9,627 nt of DNA from DATFJC01 sp035269445 (GTDB lineage Bacteria; Patescibacteriota; Patescibacteriia; UBA2591; UBA6264). Under the pieces are notes generated by a model, which had not been told where the DNA came from, did no database searches, and worked only from the letters and a program-made list of their open reading frames with translations. The position numbers were made by a program, and so were the translations under genes. Each line of letters begins with the position of its first letter. The first letter of the stretch is position 1. Location: the NCBI GenBank assembly GCA_035269445.1, contig DATFJC010000043.1, forward strand, positions 1 to 9,627. Direction: 5' to 3'. This document shows, one piece after another, positions 1-6,231 of the stretch.

Positions 1-501
1 TACAAAGAAGAATTTAAAGAAAAGCTTGATAAAATTAAAGATGACGAAGATTTTAAAAAAGCCGCTATTAATAAAATAGAAGTTTACATTAAAGAAGGCA
101 AAAATGGAGATGGTTTTGATGCCGCCTGGGCTCTTAGAATCATTTCAGCTCTTAAAAATTTAAGTCTTTACAAAGAAGAATTTAAAGAAAAGCTTGATAA
201 AATTAAAGATGATGAATATTTTAAAAAAGCCGCTATTGATAATCTAGAAAATTACATTAAAAAAGGCAAAAATGGTTATGGTAATAATGCCAACGGGGCT
301 CTTAGAATCATTTCAGCCCTTAAAAACTTAAGCCTTTACAAAAAAGAAATTAAAGAAAAGATAAAAGAAATTAAAGATAATGATAATTTTAAAAAAGCCG
401 CCATTAATGATCTAGAAAGTAATATCAAGTCAGGCATAAATGAAGATGGCAATAATGCCAACTGGGCCCTTAAGACTATTTCAGCTTTAAAAAACATCTC
501 T
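1..501 (+). repeat. Three 168-bp in-frame repeat units of copy P
   Basis: Units at 1-165 (three bases lost to the window edge), 166-333 and 334-501 are in frame and 168 bp apart. The unit start, LYKEEFKEKL in units 1 and 2, becomes LYKKEIKEKI in unit 3. Unit 3 also carries the altered loop GINEDG in place of GKNGDG, and its last residues are KNIS rather than KNLS, as in the last unit of copies A, B and C. Confidence 0.9.
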
Positions 502-597
502 GAGTTTTGGCAAGATCTAGCTCAAGAGAAAATGGCAAATATGGCAAGGGATAATAAAGAGAGTGAGGATATACCTAAAAGGCCAGAAATAAGATAA
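1..597 (+). CDS. 56-residue-repeat protein, copy P (3' part, 5' end outside window)
   Basis: Frame 1 is open from the first base to TAA at 595-597, giving 198 residues. It holds three 56-residue units (the first lacking one residue at the window edge; units at nt 1-165, 166-333, 334-501) and a 31-residue C-terminal cap (502-594) that starts EFWQDLAQEK and ends PKRPEIR. The complete paralogs downstream have four units plus a 48-residue N-terminal cap, so about 105 residues are probably missing if this copy has the same plan. No signal peptide or membrane segment is seen in the visible part, which suggests a cytosolic protein. The units look helical: charged amphipathic segments, then a GKNGDG-type loop and an ALRxISALKNLS helix. 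The family is not recognised. A role as adaptor, recognition subunit or substrate of the neighbouring MoxR/VWA pair is inferred from context only. Confidence 0.88.
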   Translation, partial: YKEEFKEKLDKIKDDEDFKKAAINKIEVYIKEGKNGDGFDAAWALRIISALKNLSLYKEEFKEKLDKIKDDEYFKKAAIDNLENYIKKGKNGYGNNANGALRIISALKNLSLYKKEIKEKIKEIKDNDNFKKAAINDLESNIKSGINEDGNNANWALKTISALKNISEFWQDLAQEKMANMARDNKESEDIPKRPEIR

Positions 598-614
598 AAT
601 TTATAATTAAAAAG

Positions 615-650
615 TTTTGATATTAAGCTTTATTATAGCCAATATTAAAA
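615..650 (+). other. Weak A/T hairpin after copy P
   Basis: TTTTGATATT (615-624) can pair with AATATTAAAA (641-650) over 10 bp with one G-U wobble around a 16-nt loop. It lies 17 nt after the copy P stop codon. It has no G/C stem and no following T tract, so it is at most a weak terminator, or chance in A/T-rich sequence. Confidence 0.25.
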
Positions 651-659
651 GATTTAAAC

Positions 660-689
660 TTGACTTTAGGGTTAAAAGTGCTATATTAT
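660..689 (+). promoter_or_regulatory. Putative sigma70-type promoter of the MoxR gene
   Basis: A -35 box TTGACT (660-665) is followed after 16 nt by TATATT (682-687), preceded by TG at 679-680 with one base between, i.e. an extended -10. TATTAT at 684-689 (18-nt spacing) is an alternative -10. Either would start transcription about 25-30 nt before the ATG at 723. The leader contains an A run and no Shine-Dalgarno sequence. Confidence 0.6.
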
Positions 690-722
690 AAATAATAATT
701 AAAAAAAAATAATTTATCTCTT

Positions 723-3392
723 ATGTTAGAAAAATTTTTAAAAAAAGAAAAAATTCTTTCTGGAGCTCACTATAGTGGAAAAATAGAGAAAGGAGAGGGG
801 GAAACTCGATATGATGCCTTAAAAAGATATACCCGAGAAGCAAAAATAGATTATCAGAGTTATATTGAAAAGGGTAGACCAGAAAACCTGCAAGAGCATT
901 TTAGTGAAGAGCAAATAAAAAGAATTAGAGAATATAATTGGCTAGAGAATTTTGGTACTAAGGAAAATCTGATAAGCAATTTTCGCATGAAAGTTAAAAG
1001 AGCGGCAAGATTAAAGGGCGTGATTGAAAGAGTAAAAGAAAACGAAGGTATTAAAAAGGAAAAATTAGCTGAATTAACGGGTCTTTACTTGGTAGCCAAA
1101 AAAGATGTTGATGATATGATAGAAGAGGCTGGAGGTGTATTAGAATTTTCTCATCGCTTTATAGTTAAAAAAGAAAAACAGTATTATCATGAATTTAAAC
1201 CCCTACAAAGATTAGAAAAAAAGTTAAATAGTATTTTAATAAAACCGGTTGGCTCAACTTCGGAGGTTAACAGGATTTATACTGATAAAATTAAAAATTT
1301 AATCAATTTAGATAAGTTAAAGCGCTTAGTGTCAAGCTCAGAAGAATCAAGAAATATCTCTGAAAAAAGGGAAAATATAAAAAAGGAGTCTTTGTTTTGG
1401 TCTAATGCCAGAGATGCTGTTAGAGACGTGTCGAACGATTTTTATGAAGATTCAGAAGATTTATCACAAGATGAAAATTTTAAAGAATATGTAAAAAATC
1501 ACTCTGTAGATATAGGTGATGAAGAATTGGCTAAGAATATGGAAGACTTTTTGTTTAGGAAAGCCAAAGAAATAAAAGGTGATAAAAAAGAAGATTTTAT
1601 TTCAAAAGATCATCTGCGAGATACCTTAAATAAGATAGCCAGGGATTTGGATAAAATATGGTCAGAGGAAGATATGGTAAGAAGGTGTTGTTATAGAGAT
1701 TTTTTAGATAATATGGTTGCCCAAGATCAAGTAGGAGATCAAGTATTAGAAACCCCTCGGGTGATTAAATTAATGAATAATATTTCAGAGAGCGAAAATA
1801 TACATAAAGAAACTCCAGTAGCGGCTGTTTTGGTTGGCCCCCCTGGTACAGGTAAAAGTTTGGGTCTTGAACATTATTTAGCTACCAATCCAGATCATAA
1901 TAGCAAACCATCTCCTGTGATTATTGATATGTCTCAAGAAACTTCTGAATATGTTCTTTTGGGTGGAGAAAAGGTAGATCTTTCTGATAAAGCTTCGACT
2001 GTGAAGCATTTACATAGTTTAACAAAAGAAAGAGAAAGGTTGCTTTTAGAAATTGAAAATGAAAAAGATGAAGAGACTAAAAATTTATTAAAACATCAAT
2101 TAGAAAGATTTAATCATCACCTAGAAGACATAATTCATTTTTCAATAGGATCTGATTTAGAAAAGATGAAAGAAGGTTCTGACTTTAGAGAGGAACAAAG
2201 ATCTGGGATGGACGAAGAAGTGCCGAAAAAAAACAAAGAGATTACAAAGCAGATAGATTTGACAATTGATGAAATGAAAGAAGAGGCTGAAAAACAGAAT
2301 ATAGACAAGGAAGATATAAACAATATTATTCAACAAGCTATGCATAAGTGGGAAGCAGAGGAGCTTTCTCATATTATGTTTGGAAATGGCTGGCGTTATG
2401 GGGCAATATCTAAGGCGGTAAAAGAAGGAAGAGATATTATAATTAATGAATTTAATAATTTTAAAAGTCCTCCTGATGCTATAAGACAACTTTTACAAAC
2501 CCCAGTAGGAAATGAATGGTATTTTACTGCAGAAAATAAAACCTATACCATGAGATCTAATATCTATATGACGGCTAATATAGATGAAAAATATTCTTAT
2601 GATACGGCAGAGTTATCTGCTCCCATCGCCTCTCGTTTACCAAGGTCAATAGAAATAGAGTATCCTGATTCCAAGGAAGAGCTTATGATTACCCAAGCAA
2701 AATTAAGTGATAATTTTGGTAATTTCTTATTAAATAATGACGTTACTTCAAAGCTTTTATCCGTTACTCCGGATGAAAATTTAGAAGTTAATTTAGAAAT
2801 AGGGCAAGCAGAAAAAATAGCTTATCTCATTAATAGTATTATCCCCCGCTTAAGAGAATTAGCGCATGAATATCCTGAAGAAGTGCCTTCAATGAGCTTG
2901 CGTAATCTTGACTTTTTCTGTAGGCATCTAGTGGATAGAGAGTCAAGGGAAGTGACCGGTAAAACAGTTGAAGATGCTTTTGTTAATTTTTATCTTGATC
3001 GTTTTAGAGAAAAAGAAGAATCATGGAAACATTTACTTGATTCTGGCATAGTTGAAGACATGTATAAAGATGGTTTATTTCATAGTCAAGATCCAAATTC
3101 TGTTTCTTATAAATTTATAAGAAAGGCGGTAGCTGATCTACGTGATGTTAATATTGATGGAGCAATGTCTAAGACGGCTCGAAGGGAGCAAATGGTTAAA
3201 ATAGAGGATTATTTGCAAGGCTATGATAAAGAGTTGATTGAAGAATTAAAAAAAGATCCAGATTGGAGTAGGGCGATTAAAAAAGCCAAGGAAAATAGAA
3301 CTCAAACAGTTGAATTCTTTAGCCCAGAAATTGCTCAAGAAAAATTATCTCATACTTTTAATAAAAATTCTGTACGTCCGGAAGTCAGATAA
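723..3392 (+). CDS. Large MoxR-type AAA+ ATPase with N-terminal extension and coiled insert
   Basis: 889 residues. MoxR-family AAA+ ATPases are remodelling motors that commonly work with VWA-domain partners. Visible motifs: Walker A GPPGTGKS (372-379); a post-Walker segment ending EYVLLGGEK (409-417); a highly charged, probably coiled insert (about 420-545); GNGWRYGAISKAVKEG (554-569), resembling the MoxR 'GpL..Al.eG' segment; a Walker B-like DIIINE (571-576) with Asn575 where Asp is usual and Glu576 kept; sensor 1 in MTAN (Asn619); an arginine-finger region SRLPRSIEIEYPD (637-649); and a helical lid after about 690. Family members are usually 300-400 residues. The excess is a roughly 340-residue charged N-terminal extension, the insert and a long C-terminal tail. 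The last five residues, RPEVR, nearly match the repeat proteins' RPEIR. ATG 723 is the first Met after the promoter; the next in-frame Met is residue 89. No signal peptide is seen, so the protein is probably cytosolic. The MoxR assignment is firm; the biological role is unknown. Confidence 0.9.
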   Translation: MLEKFLKKEKILSGAHYSGKIEKGEGETRYDALKRYTREAKIDYQSYIEKGRPENLQEHFSEEQIKRIREYNWLENFGTKENLISNFRMKVKRAARLKGVIERVKENEGIKKEKLAELTGLYLVAKKDVDDMIEEAGGVLEFSHRFIVKKEKQYYHEFKPLQRLEKKLNSILIKPVGSTSEVNRIYTDKIKNLINLDKLKRLVSSSEESRNISEKRENIKKESLFWSNARDAVRDVSNDFYEDSEDLSQDENFKEYVKNHSVDIGDEELAKNMEDFLFRKAKEIKGDKKEDFISKDHLRDTLNKIARDLDKIWSEEDMVRRCCYRDFLDNMVAQDQVGDQVLETPRVIKLMNNISESENIHKETPVAAVLVGPPGTGKSLGLEHYLATNPDHNSKPSPVIIDMSQETSEYVLLGGEKVDLSDKASTVKHLHSLTKERERLLLEIENEKDEETKNLLKHQLERFNHHLEDIIHFSIGSDLEKMKEGSDFREEQRSGMDEEVPKKNKEITKQIDLTIDEMKEEAEKQNIDKEDINNIIQQAMHKWEAEELSHIMFGNGWRYGAISKAVKEGRDIIINEFNNFKSPPDAIRQLLQTPVGNEWYFTAENKTYTMRSNIYMTANIDEKYSYDTAELSAPIASRLPRSIEIEYPDSKEELMITQAKLSDNFGNFLLNNDVTSKLLSVTPDENLEVNLEIGQAEKIAYLINSIIPRLRELAHEYPEEVPSMSLRNLDFFCRHLVDRESREVTGKTVEDAFVNFYLDRFREKEESWKHLLDSGIVEDMYKDGLFHSQDPNSVSYKFIRKAVADLRDVNIDGAMSKTARREQMVKIEDYLQGYDKELIEELKKDPDWSRAIKKAKENRTQTVEFFSPEIAQEKLSHTFNKNSVRPEVR

Positions 3393-3421
3393 AGCTAAAA
3401 ACTTCATAAAAGATTATATTA

Positions 3422-3458
3422 TATGCCGAGTTGATAAATTTTTAATTGACTCGGCATA
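3422..3458 (+). promoter_or_regulatory. 10-bp perfect inverted repeat between MoxR and the repeat-gene array
   Basis: TATGCCGAGT (3422-3431) is the exact reverse complement of ACTCGGCATA (3449-3458), with a 17-nt A/T-rich loop. It is the only G/C-containing dyad in this intergenic region. It could be the MoxR transcript terminator, although no clean T tract follows, or an operator, because it overlaps the candidate promoter of the copy A-B-C operon. Confidence 0.6.
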
Positions 3459-3460
3459 AT
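3431..3460 (+). promoter_or_regulatory. Putative promoter of the copy A-B-C operon
   Basis: TTGATA (3431-3436) and CATAAT (3455-3460) each match five of six sigma70 consensus bases and are 18 nt apart. Transcription would start about 17 nt before ATG 3484. An alternative is TTGACT (3446-3451) with TAAAAT (3471-3476) at a long 19-nt spacing, which would give an almost leaderless mRNA. Both overlap the inverted repeat at 3422-3458. Confidence 0.45.
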
Positions 3461-3483
3461 ATATATTATTTAAAATAAATTAT

Positions 3484-4395
3484 ATGAATCAAGAAAAATT
3501 TAATTTAAATAAAGCAAAAAGGGAGGCTAAAAAGCACGAGAAAAAGAGAGTTTTTCTTGTAAGCGAGCTTAAAATTAATAAAAAAGAAGAAAGCCAAGAT
3601 TTTTTAGAAGAAGAACTAGAAGCTAAGTATTGGAGAGATTTGTATAAAGAAAAGCTTGATAAAATTAAAGATGATGATAATTTTAAAAATGCCGCTATTG
3701 ATGATCTAGAATATGACATTAAAAAAGGTAAAAATGGAGATGGATATAATACCAACTGGGTTCTTTTGACTATTTCAGCTCTTAAAAACTTAAGTCTTTA
3801 CAAAGAAGAATTTAAAGAAAGGCTAAATAAAATTAAAGTTGGTGAAGATTTTAAAAATGCCGATATTAATTATCTAGAATATCGCATTAAAAAAGGCAAA
3901 AATGGAGGTGGCAAAAATGCCAGTTGCGCTCTTTGGGTCATTTCAGCTCTAAAAAACCTAAGTCTTTACGAGAGGGAATTTAAAGAAAAGTTAAATGAAA
4001 TTAAAAATGATGATAATTTTAAAAAAGCCGCTATTAAAGATCTAGAAAACGATATTAAAGAAGGCAAAAATGGTGATGGATATAATGCCACCTTGGCTTT
4101 TCAGACCATTTCAGCTCTTAAAAACTTAAGTCTTTACAAAGAAGAATTTAAAGAAAAGCTAAATAAAATTAAAGTTGATGAAGATTTTAAAAAAACTGCT
4201 ATTAATGATCTGGAAAATGACATTAAAAAAGGCAAAAATGGAGGTGGCGATAATGCTAACCAGGCTCTTTATATCATTTCAGCCTTAAAAAACATCTCTG
4301 AGTTTTGGCAAGATCTAGCTCAAGAGAAAAGGGCAAAAATGGCAAGGGATAATAAAGAAGGTGGGGATATACCTAAAAGACCAGAAATAAGATAA
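3484..4395 (+). CDS. 56-residue-repeat protein, copy A
   Basis: 303 residues: an N-terminal cap 1-48 (starts MNQEKFNLNKAKREAKKHEK, very basic, then an acidic FLEEELEAK), four 56-residue units (49-104, 105-160, 161-216, 217-272) and a C-terminal cap 273-303 (EFWQDLAQEK to PKRPEIR). Each unit has a helix like YKEEFKEKLNKIK, a second helix around DFKKAAINDLENDIKKG, a KNGDG-type loop and a third helix ending ISALKNLS, so an alpha-solenoid is plausible. No catalytic motif, Cys cluster, signal peptide or membrane segment is seen. It is the first gene of a three-gene operon, with 5 nt to copy B. The start is fixed by the conserved MNQEKF shared with copies B, C and D, although no ribosome binding site precedes it. 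The family is not recognised; a solenoid adaptor for the flanking MoxR and VWA proteins is an inference. Confidence 0.92.
   Translation: MNQEKFNLNKAKREAKKHEKKRVFLVSELKINKKEESQDFLEEELEAKYWRDLYKEKLDKIKDDDNFKNAAIDDLEYDIKKGKNGDGYNTNWVLLTISALKNLSLYKEEFKERLNKIKVGEDFKNADINYLEYRIKKGKNGGGKNASCALWVISALKNLSLYEREFKEKLNEIKNDDNFKKAAIKDLENDIKEGKNGDGYNATLAFQTISALKNLSLYKEEFKEKLNKIKVDEDFKKTAINDLENDIKKGKNGGGDNANQALYIISALKNISEFWQDLAQEKRAKMARDNKEGGDIPKRPEIR
3628..4299 (+). repeat. Four 168-bp in-frame repeat units of copy A
   Basis: Units start at 3628, 3796, 3964 and 4132, exactly 168 bp (56 codons) apart. The first unit begins YWRDLYKEKL, aligning without gaps to LYKEEFKERL of the second. The four loops and following helices differ mainly at unit positions 40, 43, 44, 47 and 48: Y-N-W-L-T, K-S-C-W-V, Y-T-L-Q-T and D-N-Q-Y-I. 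Confidence 0.93.
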
Positions 4396-4457
4396 AATTT
4401 ATGAATCAAGAAAAATTTAATTTAAATAAAGCAAAAAGGGAGGCTAAAAAACATGAG
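4285..4457 (+). repeat. Gene-junction repeat, A/B boundary
   Basis: This segment runs from the last codons of the final unit of copy A through the C-terminal cap, the stop codon, the 5-nt spacer AATTT and the first 57 nt of copy B. It recurs at 5212-5374 and, cut short, at 6098-6231. Similarity includes many synonymous sites: the A and B caps differ at only two bases, and the A and C caps at four, all synonymous. The first 57 nt of B and C are identical. Confidence 0.85.
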
Positions 4458-5312
4458 AAAAAGAGAGTTTCTCTTGTAAGCGAGCTTAAAATTAATAAAA
4501 AAGAAGAAAATGAAGATTTTTTAGAAGAAGAACTAGAGGCTAAGTATTGGAGAGATTTGTTTGAAGAAAAACTTGATAAAATTAAAGATGATGAAGGTTT
4601 TAAAAAAGGCGCTATTGATTATCTAGAAAATGACATTAAAAAAGGCAAAAATGGAGATGGCTGGGATGCCGCCTGGGCTCTTTATTCCATTTCAGCCCTT
4701 AAAGACTTAAGCCTTTACAAAAAAGAAATTAAAGAAAAGATAAAAGAAATTAAAGATGATGATAATTTTAAAAAAGCCACTATTAATGATCTGGAAAATC
4801 GCATTAACCTAGGCAAAAATGGAAATGGCAGTAATGCCAACTGCGTTCTTAGAACCGTTTCAGCCCTTAAAAACTTAAGCTTTTACAAAAAAGAAATTAA
4901 AGAAAAACTAAAAGAAATTAAAGATGATAAAGATTTTAAAAAAGCCACTATTAATTATCTAGAAGATCACATTAACACAGGCAAAAATGGAGATGACAGT
5001 AATGCCGCCTGGGCCCTTTGGACCATTTTAGCTTTTAAGGATTTAGGCATCTACAAGAAAGAAATTAAAGAAAAGCTAAAAGAAATTAAAGATGATAAAG
5101 ATTTTAAAAAAATCGCGATTAATTATCTAGAAGGTAGAATTAAAGAAGTTAAAAATGGAAATGGCAATAATGCCACCTGGGCTCTTAAGACCATTTCAGT
5201 TTTAAAAAACATCTCTGAGTTTTGGCAAGATCTAGCTCAAGAGAAAATGGCAAATATGGCAAGGGATAATAAAGAAGGTGGGGATATACCTAAAAGACCA
5301 GAAATAAGATAA
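4401..5312 (+). CDS. 56-residue-repeat protein, copy B
   Basis: 303 residues with the same plan as copy A: N-cap 1-48, four units (49-104, 105-160, 161-216, 217-272) and C-cap 273-303. The N-cap differs from copy A only at a few residues. The internal units form their own subtype: units 2-4 start (L/F/I)YKKEIKEK and carry KEIKDD, and their variable positions include R, W and K at position 47. Unit 3 has an altered loop (GDDSN in place of GDGYN) and ends AFKDLG instead of ALKNLS. The copy A stop and this ATG are separated only by AATTT, so the gene is almost certainly co-transcribed with A and may be translated by reinitiation, since no Shine-Dalgarno is present. No enzymatic motif or export signal is seen. 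Function unknown. Confidence 0.92.
   Translation: MNQEKFNLNKAKREAKKHEKKRVSLVSELKINKKEENEDFLEEELEAKYWRDLFEEKLDKIKDDEGFKKGAIDYLENDIKKGKNGDGWDAAWALYSISALKDLSLYKKEIKEKIKEIKDDDNFKKATINDLENRINLGKNGNGSNANCVLRTVSALKNLSFYKKEIKEKLKEIKDDKDFKKATINYLEDHINTGKNGDDSNAAWALWTILAFKDLGIYKKEIKEKLKEIKDDKDFKKIAINYLEGRIKEVKNGNGNNATWALKTISVLKNISEFWQDLAQEKMANMARDNKEGGDIPKRPEIR
4545..5216 (+). repeat. Four 168-bp in-frame repeat units of copy B
   Basis: Units start at 4545, 4713, 4881 and 5049, with no insertions or deletions between them. Units 2-4 resemble one another in their first helix more than they resemble unit 1, which points to internal unit duplication. Residues at unit positions 40, 43, 44, 47 and 48 are W-A-W-Y-S, S-N-C-R-T, S-A-W-W-T and N-T-W-K-T. 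Confidence 0.93.
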
Positions 5313-5374
5313 AATTTATGAATCAAGAAAAATTTAATTTAAATAAAGCAAAAAGGGAGGCTAAAAAACATGAG
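5212..5374 (+). repeat. Gene-junction repeat, B/C boundary
   Basis: This is the second copy of the junction segment: C-terminal cap of B, stop, AATTT, and the first 57 nt of C (5318-5374), identical to the first 57 nt of B. Immediately after 5374 the sequence of C diverges sharply (codons for GKSTSF instead of KKRVSL). That makes an abrupt edge, as expected from recombination or gene conversion limited to the gene ends. Confidence 0.85.
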
Positions 5375-6208
5375 GGAAAATCCACCTCTTTTATAGGTGA
5401 GCTAAAAATAGATAAGACGGAAAAACAAGAAGACCTGCTTCCCGAAGAATTGGAGGCTCGTTTTTGGAGTAATGTGTATAAAGAAAAACTTAATGAGATT
5501 AAGAATGATGAAGATTTTAAAAGAATAGTTATTAAAGACCTAGAAAATAATATAGAGCTGGGTAAAAATGGTGATGGATATAATGCTAGTTTGGCGCTTC
5601 AAACTGTTCTGTCAATTAAAGGTTTGGGGATTTACAAAAAAGAATTTAAAGAAAAATTAAATGAGGTTAAAAATAATGAGGATTTTAAAAGAGCAGTTAT
5701 TAAAGATTTAGAGTGGGACATTAAAGAAGGCAAAAATAGTAATGGTGGATATGCTGACTGTGCCCTTCATGCTATTTTATCGATAAAAGATTTGGTAATT
5801 TATGAAAAAGAATTTCAGGAAAAATTAAATAAGGTTAAAAATGATGAAGACTTTAAAAAAGAAGTTATGAAAGAGTTAGAAAGTGATATCAAATTAGGCA
5901 AAAAGGGTAATGCTGCAAATGCTAAATGGGCTCTTTATATTATTTCATCAATGAAAGATTTGGGAATTTATGAAAAAGAATTTCAGGAAAAACTTAATGA
6001 CATTAAGAATGACAAAGAATTTAAAAAAGCAGTTATTAAAAGATTAGAAGAAAGCATTGAATTAAATGCTAAATGGGCTCTTTATACCATATCCTCTTTA
6101 AAAAACATCTCTGAGTTTTGGCAAGATCTAGCTCAAGAGAAAAGGGCAAAAATGGCAAGGGATAATAAAGAGGGTGGGGATATTCCCAAAAGGCCAGAAA
6201 TAAGATAA
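5318..6208 (+). CDS. 56-residue-repeat protein, copy C (most divergent)
   Basis: 296 residues: N-cap 1-48, three full units (49-104, 105-160, 161-216), a fourth unit of only 49 residues (217-265) and the C-cap 266-296. The fourth unit has lost the seven-residue GKNGDGx loop, running IELNAKWAL where others read IxxGKNGDGxNAxWAL. The middle of this protein is the most divergent of the family (FWSNVYKEK, SIKGLG, FQEKLN), and its codons also differ, while its first 57 nt and its cap-coding DNA are nearly identical to A and B. That mosaic suggests an older copy whose ends were homogenised. It lies 5 nt after copy B and is the last intact gene of the A-B-C operon. No enzymatic motif or export signal is seen. 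Function unknown. Confidence 0.92.
   Translation: MNQEKFNLNKAKREAKKHEGKSTSFIGELKIDKTEKQEDLLPEELEARFWSNVYKEKLNEIKNDEDFKRIVIKDLENNIELGKNGDGYNASLALQTVLSIKGLGIYKKEFKEKLNEVKNNEDFKRAVIKDLEWDIKEGKNSNGGYADCALHAILSIKDLVIYEKEFQEKLNKVKNDEDFKKEVMKELESDIKLGKKGNAANAKWALYIISSMKDLGIYEKEFQEKLNDIKNDKEFKKAVIKRLEESIELNAKWALYTISSLKNISEFWQDLAQEKRAKMARDNKEGGDIPKRPEIR
5462..6112 (+). repeat. Repeat units of copy C (three of 168 bp, one of 147 bp)
   Basis: Units start at 5462, 5630, 5798 and 5966. The fourth is 147 bp because of an in-frame loss of 21 bp at the loop between the second and third helices. Framework residues are more relaxed than in A and B: SIKGLG, SIKDLV and SMKDLG replace SALKNLS. Confidence 0.9.
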
Positions 6209-6231
6209 AATTTATGAATCAAGAAAAATTT
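6098..6231 (+). repeat. Gene-junction repeat, truncated third copy
   Basis: This is the third copy of the junction segment. It contains the C-terminal cap of C, the stop, AATTT and then only 18 nt of the next gene start (6214-6231), before homology stops abruptly where A, B and D continue with AATTTAAATAAAGC. Confidence 0.85.

Noticed and set aside
2135..2489. Open frames on the minus strand opposite the MoxR gene
   Set aside because: They are rich in Phe, Ser, Leu and Ile as expected for the antisense of Lys/Glu-rich coding sequence, have no promoter or known motif, and overlap a firmly supported gene.
3489..3755. Minus-strand frame opposite copy A, also seen opposite copy D (9123-9407)
   Set aside because: Its recurrence simply mirrors the paralogous sense genes; the Ser/Leu-rich translation is an antisense shadow.
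4393..4398. TAAAAT at each gene junction as an internal -10 box
   Set aside because: It overlaps the stop codon and lies 2 nt before the ATG, so transcription would start inside the coding sequence; it is better explained as the shared junction sequence.
3628..6112. CRISPR-like or minisatellite array
   Set aside because: The 168-bp periodicity is in frame, codes for 56-residue protein units with conserved caps, and has no short repeat/spacer structure.
3484..6208. Classic HEAT, TPR or Sel1 repeats
   Set aside because: The 56-residue period and the GKNGDG/SALKNLS framework fit none of these consensus patterns by eye; only a general helical-solenoid description is supported.
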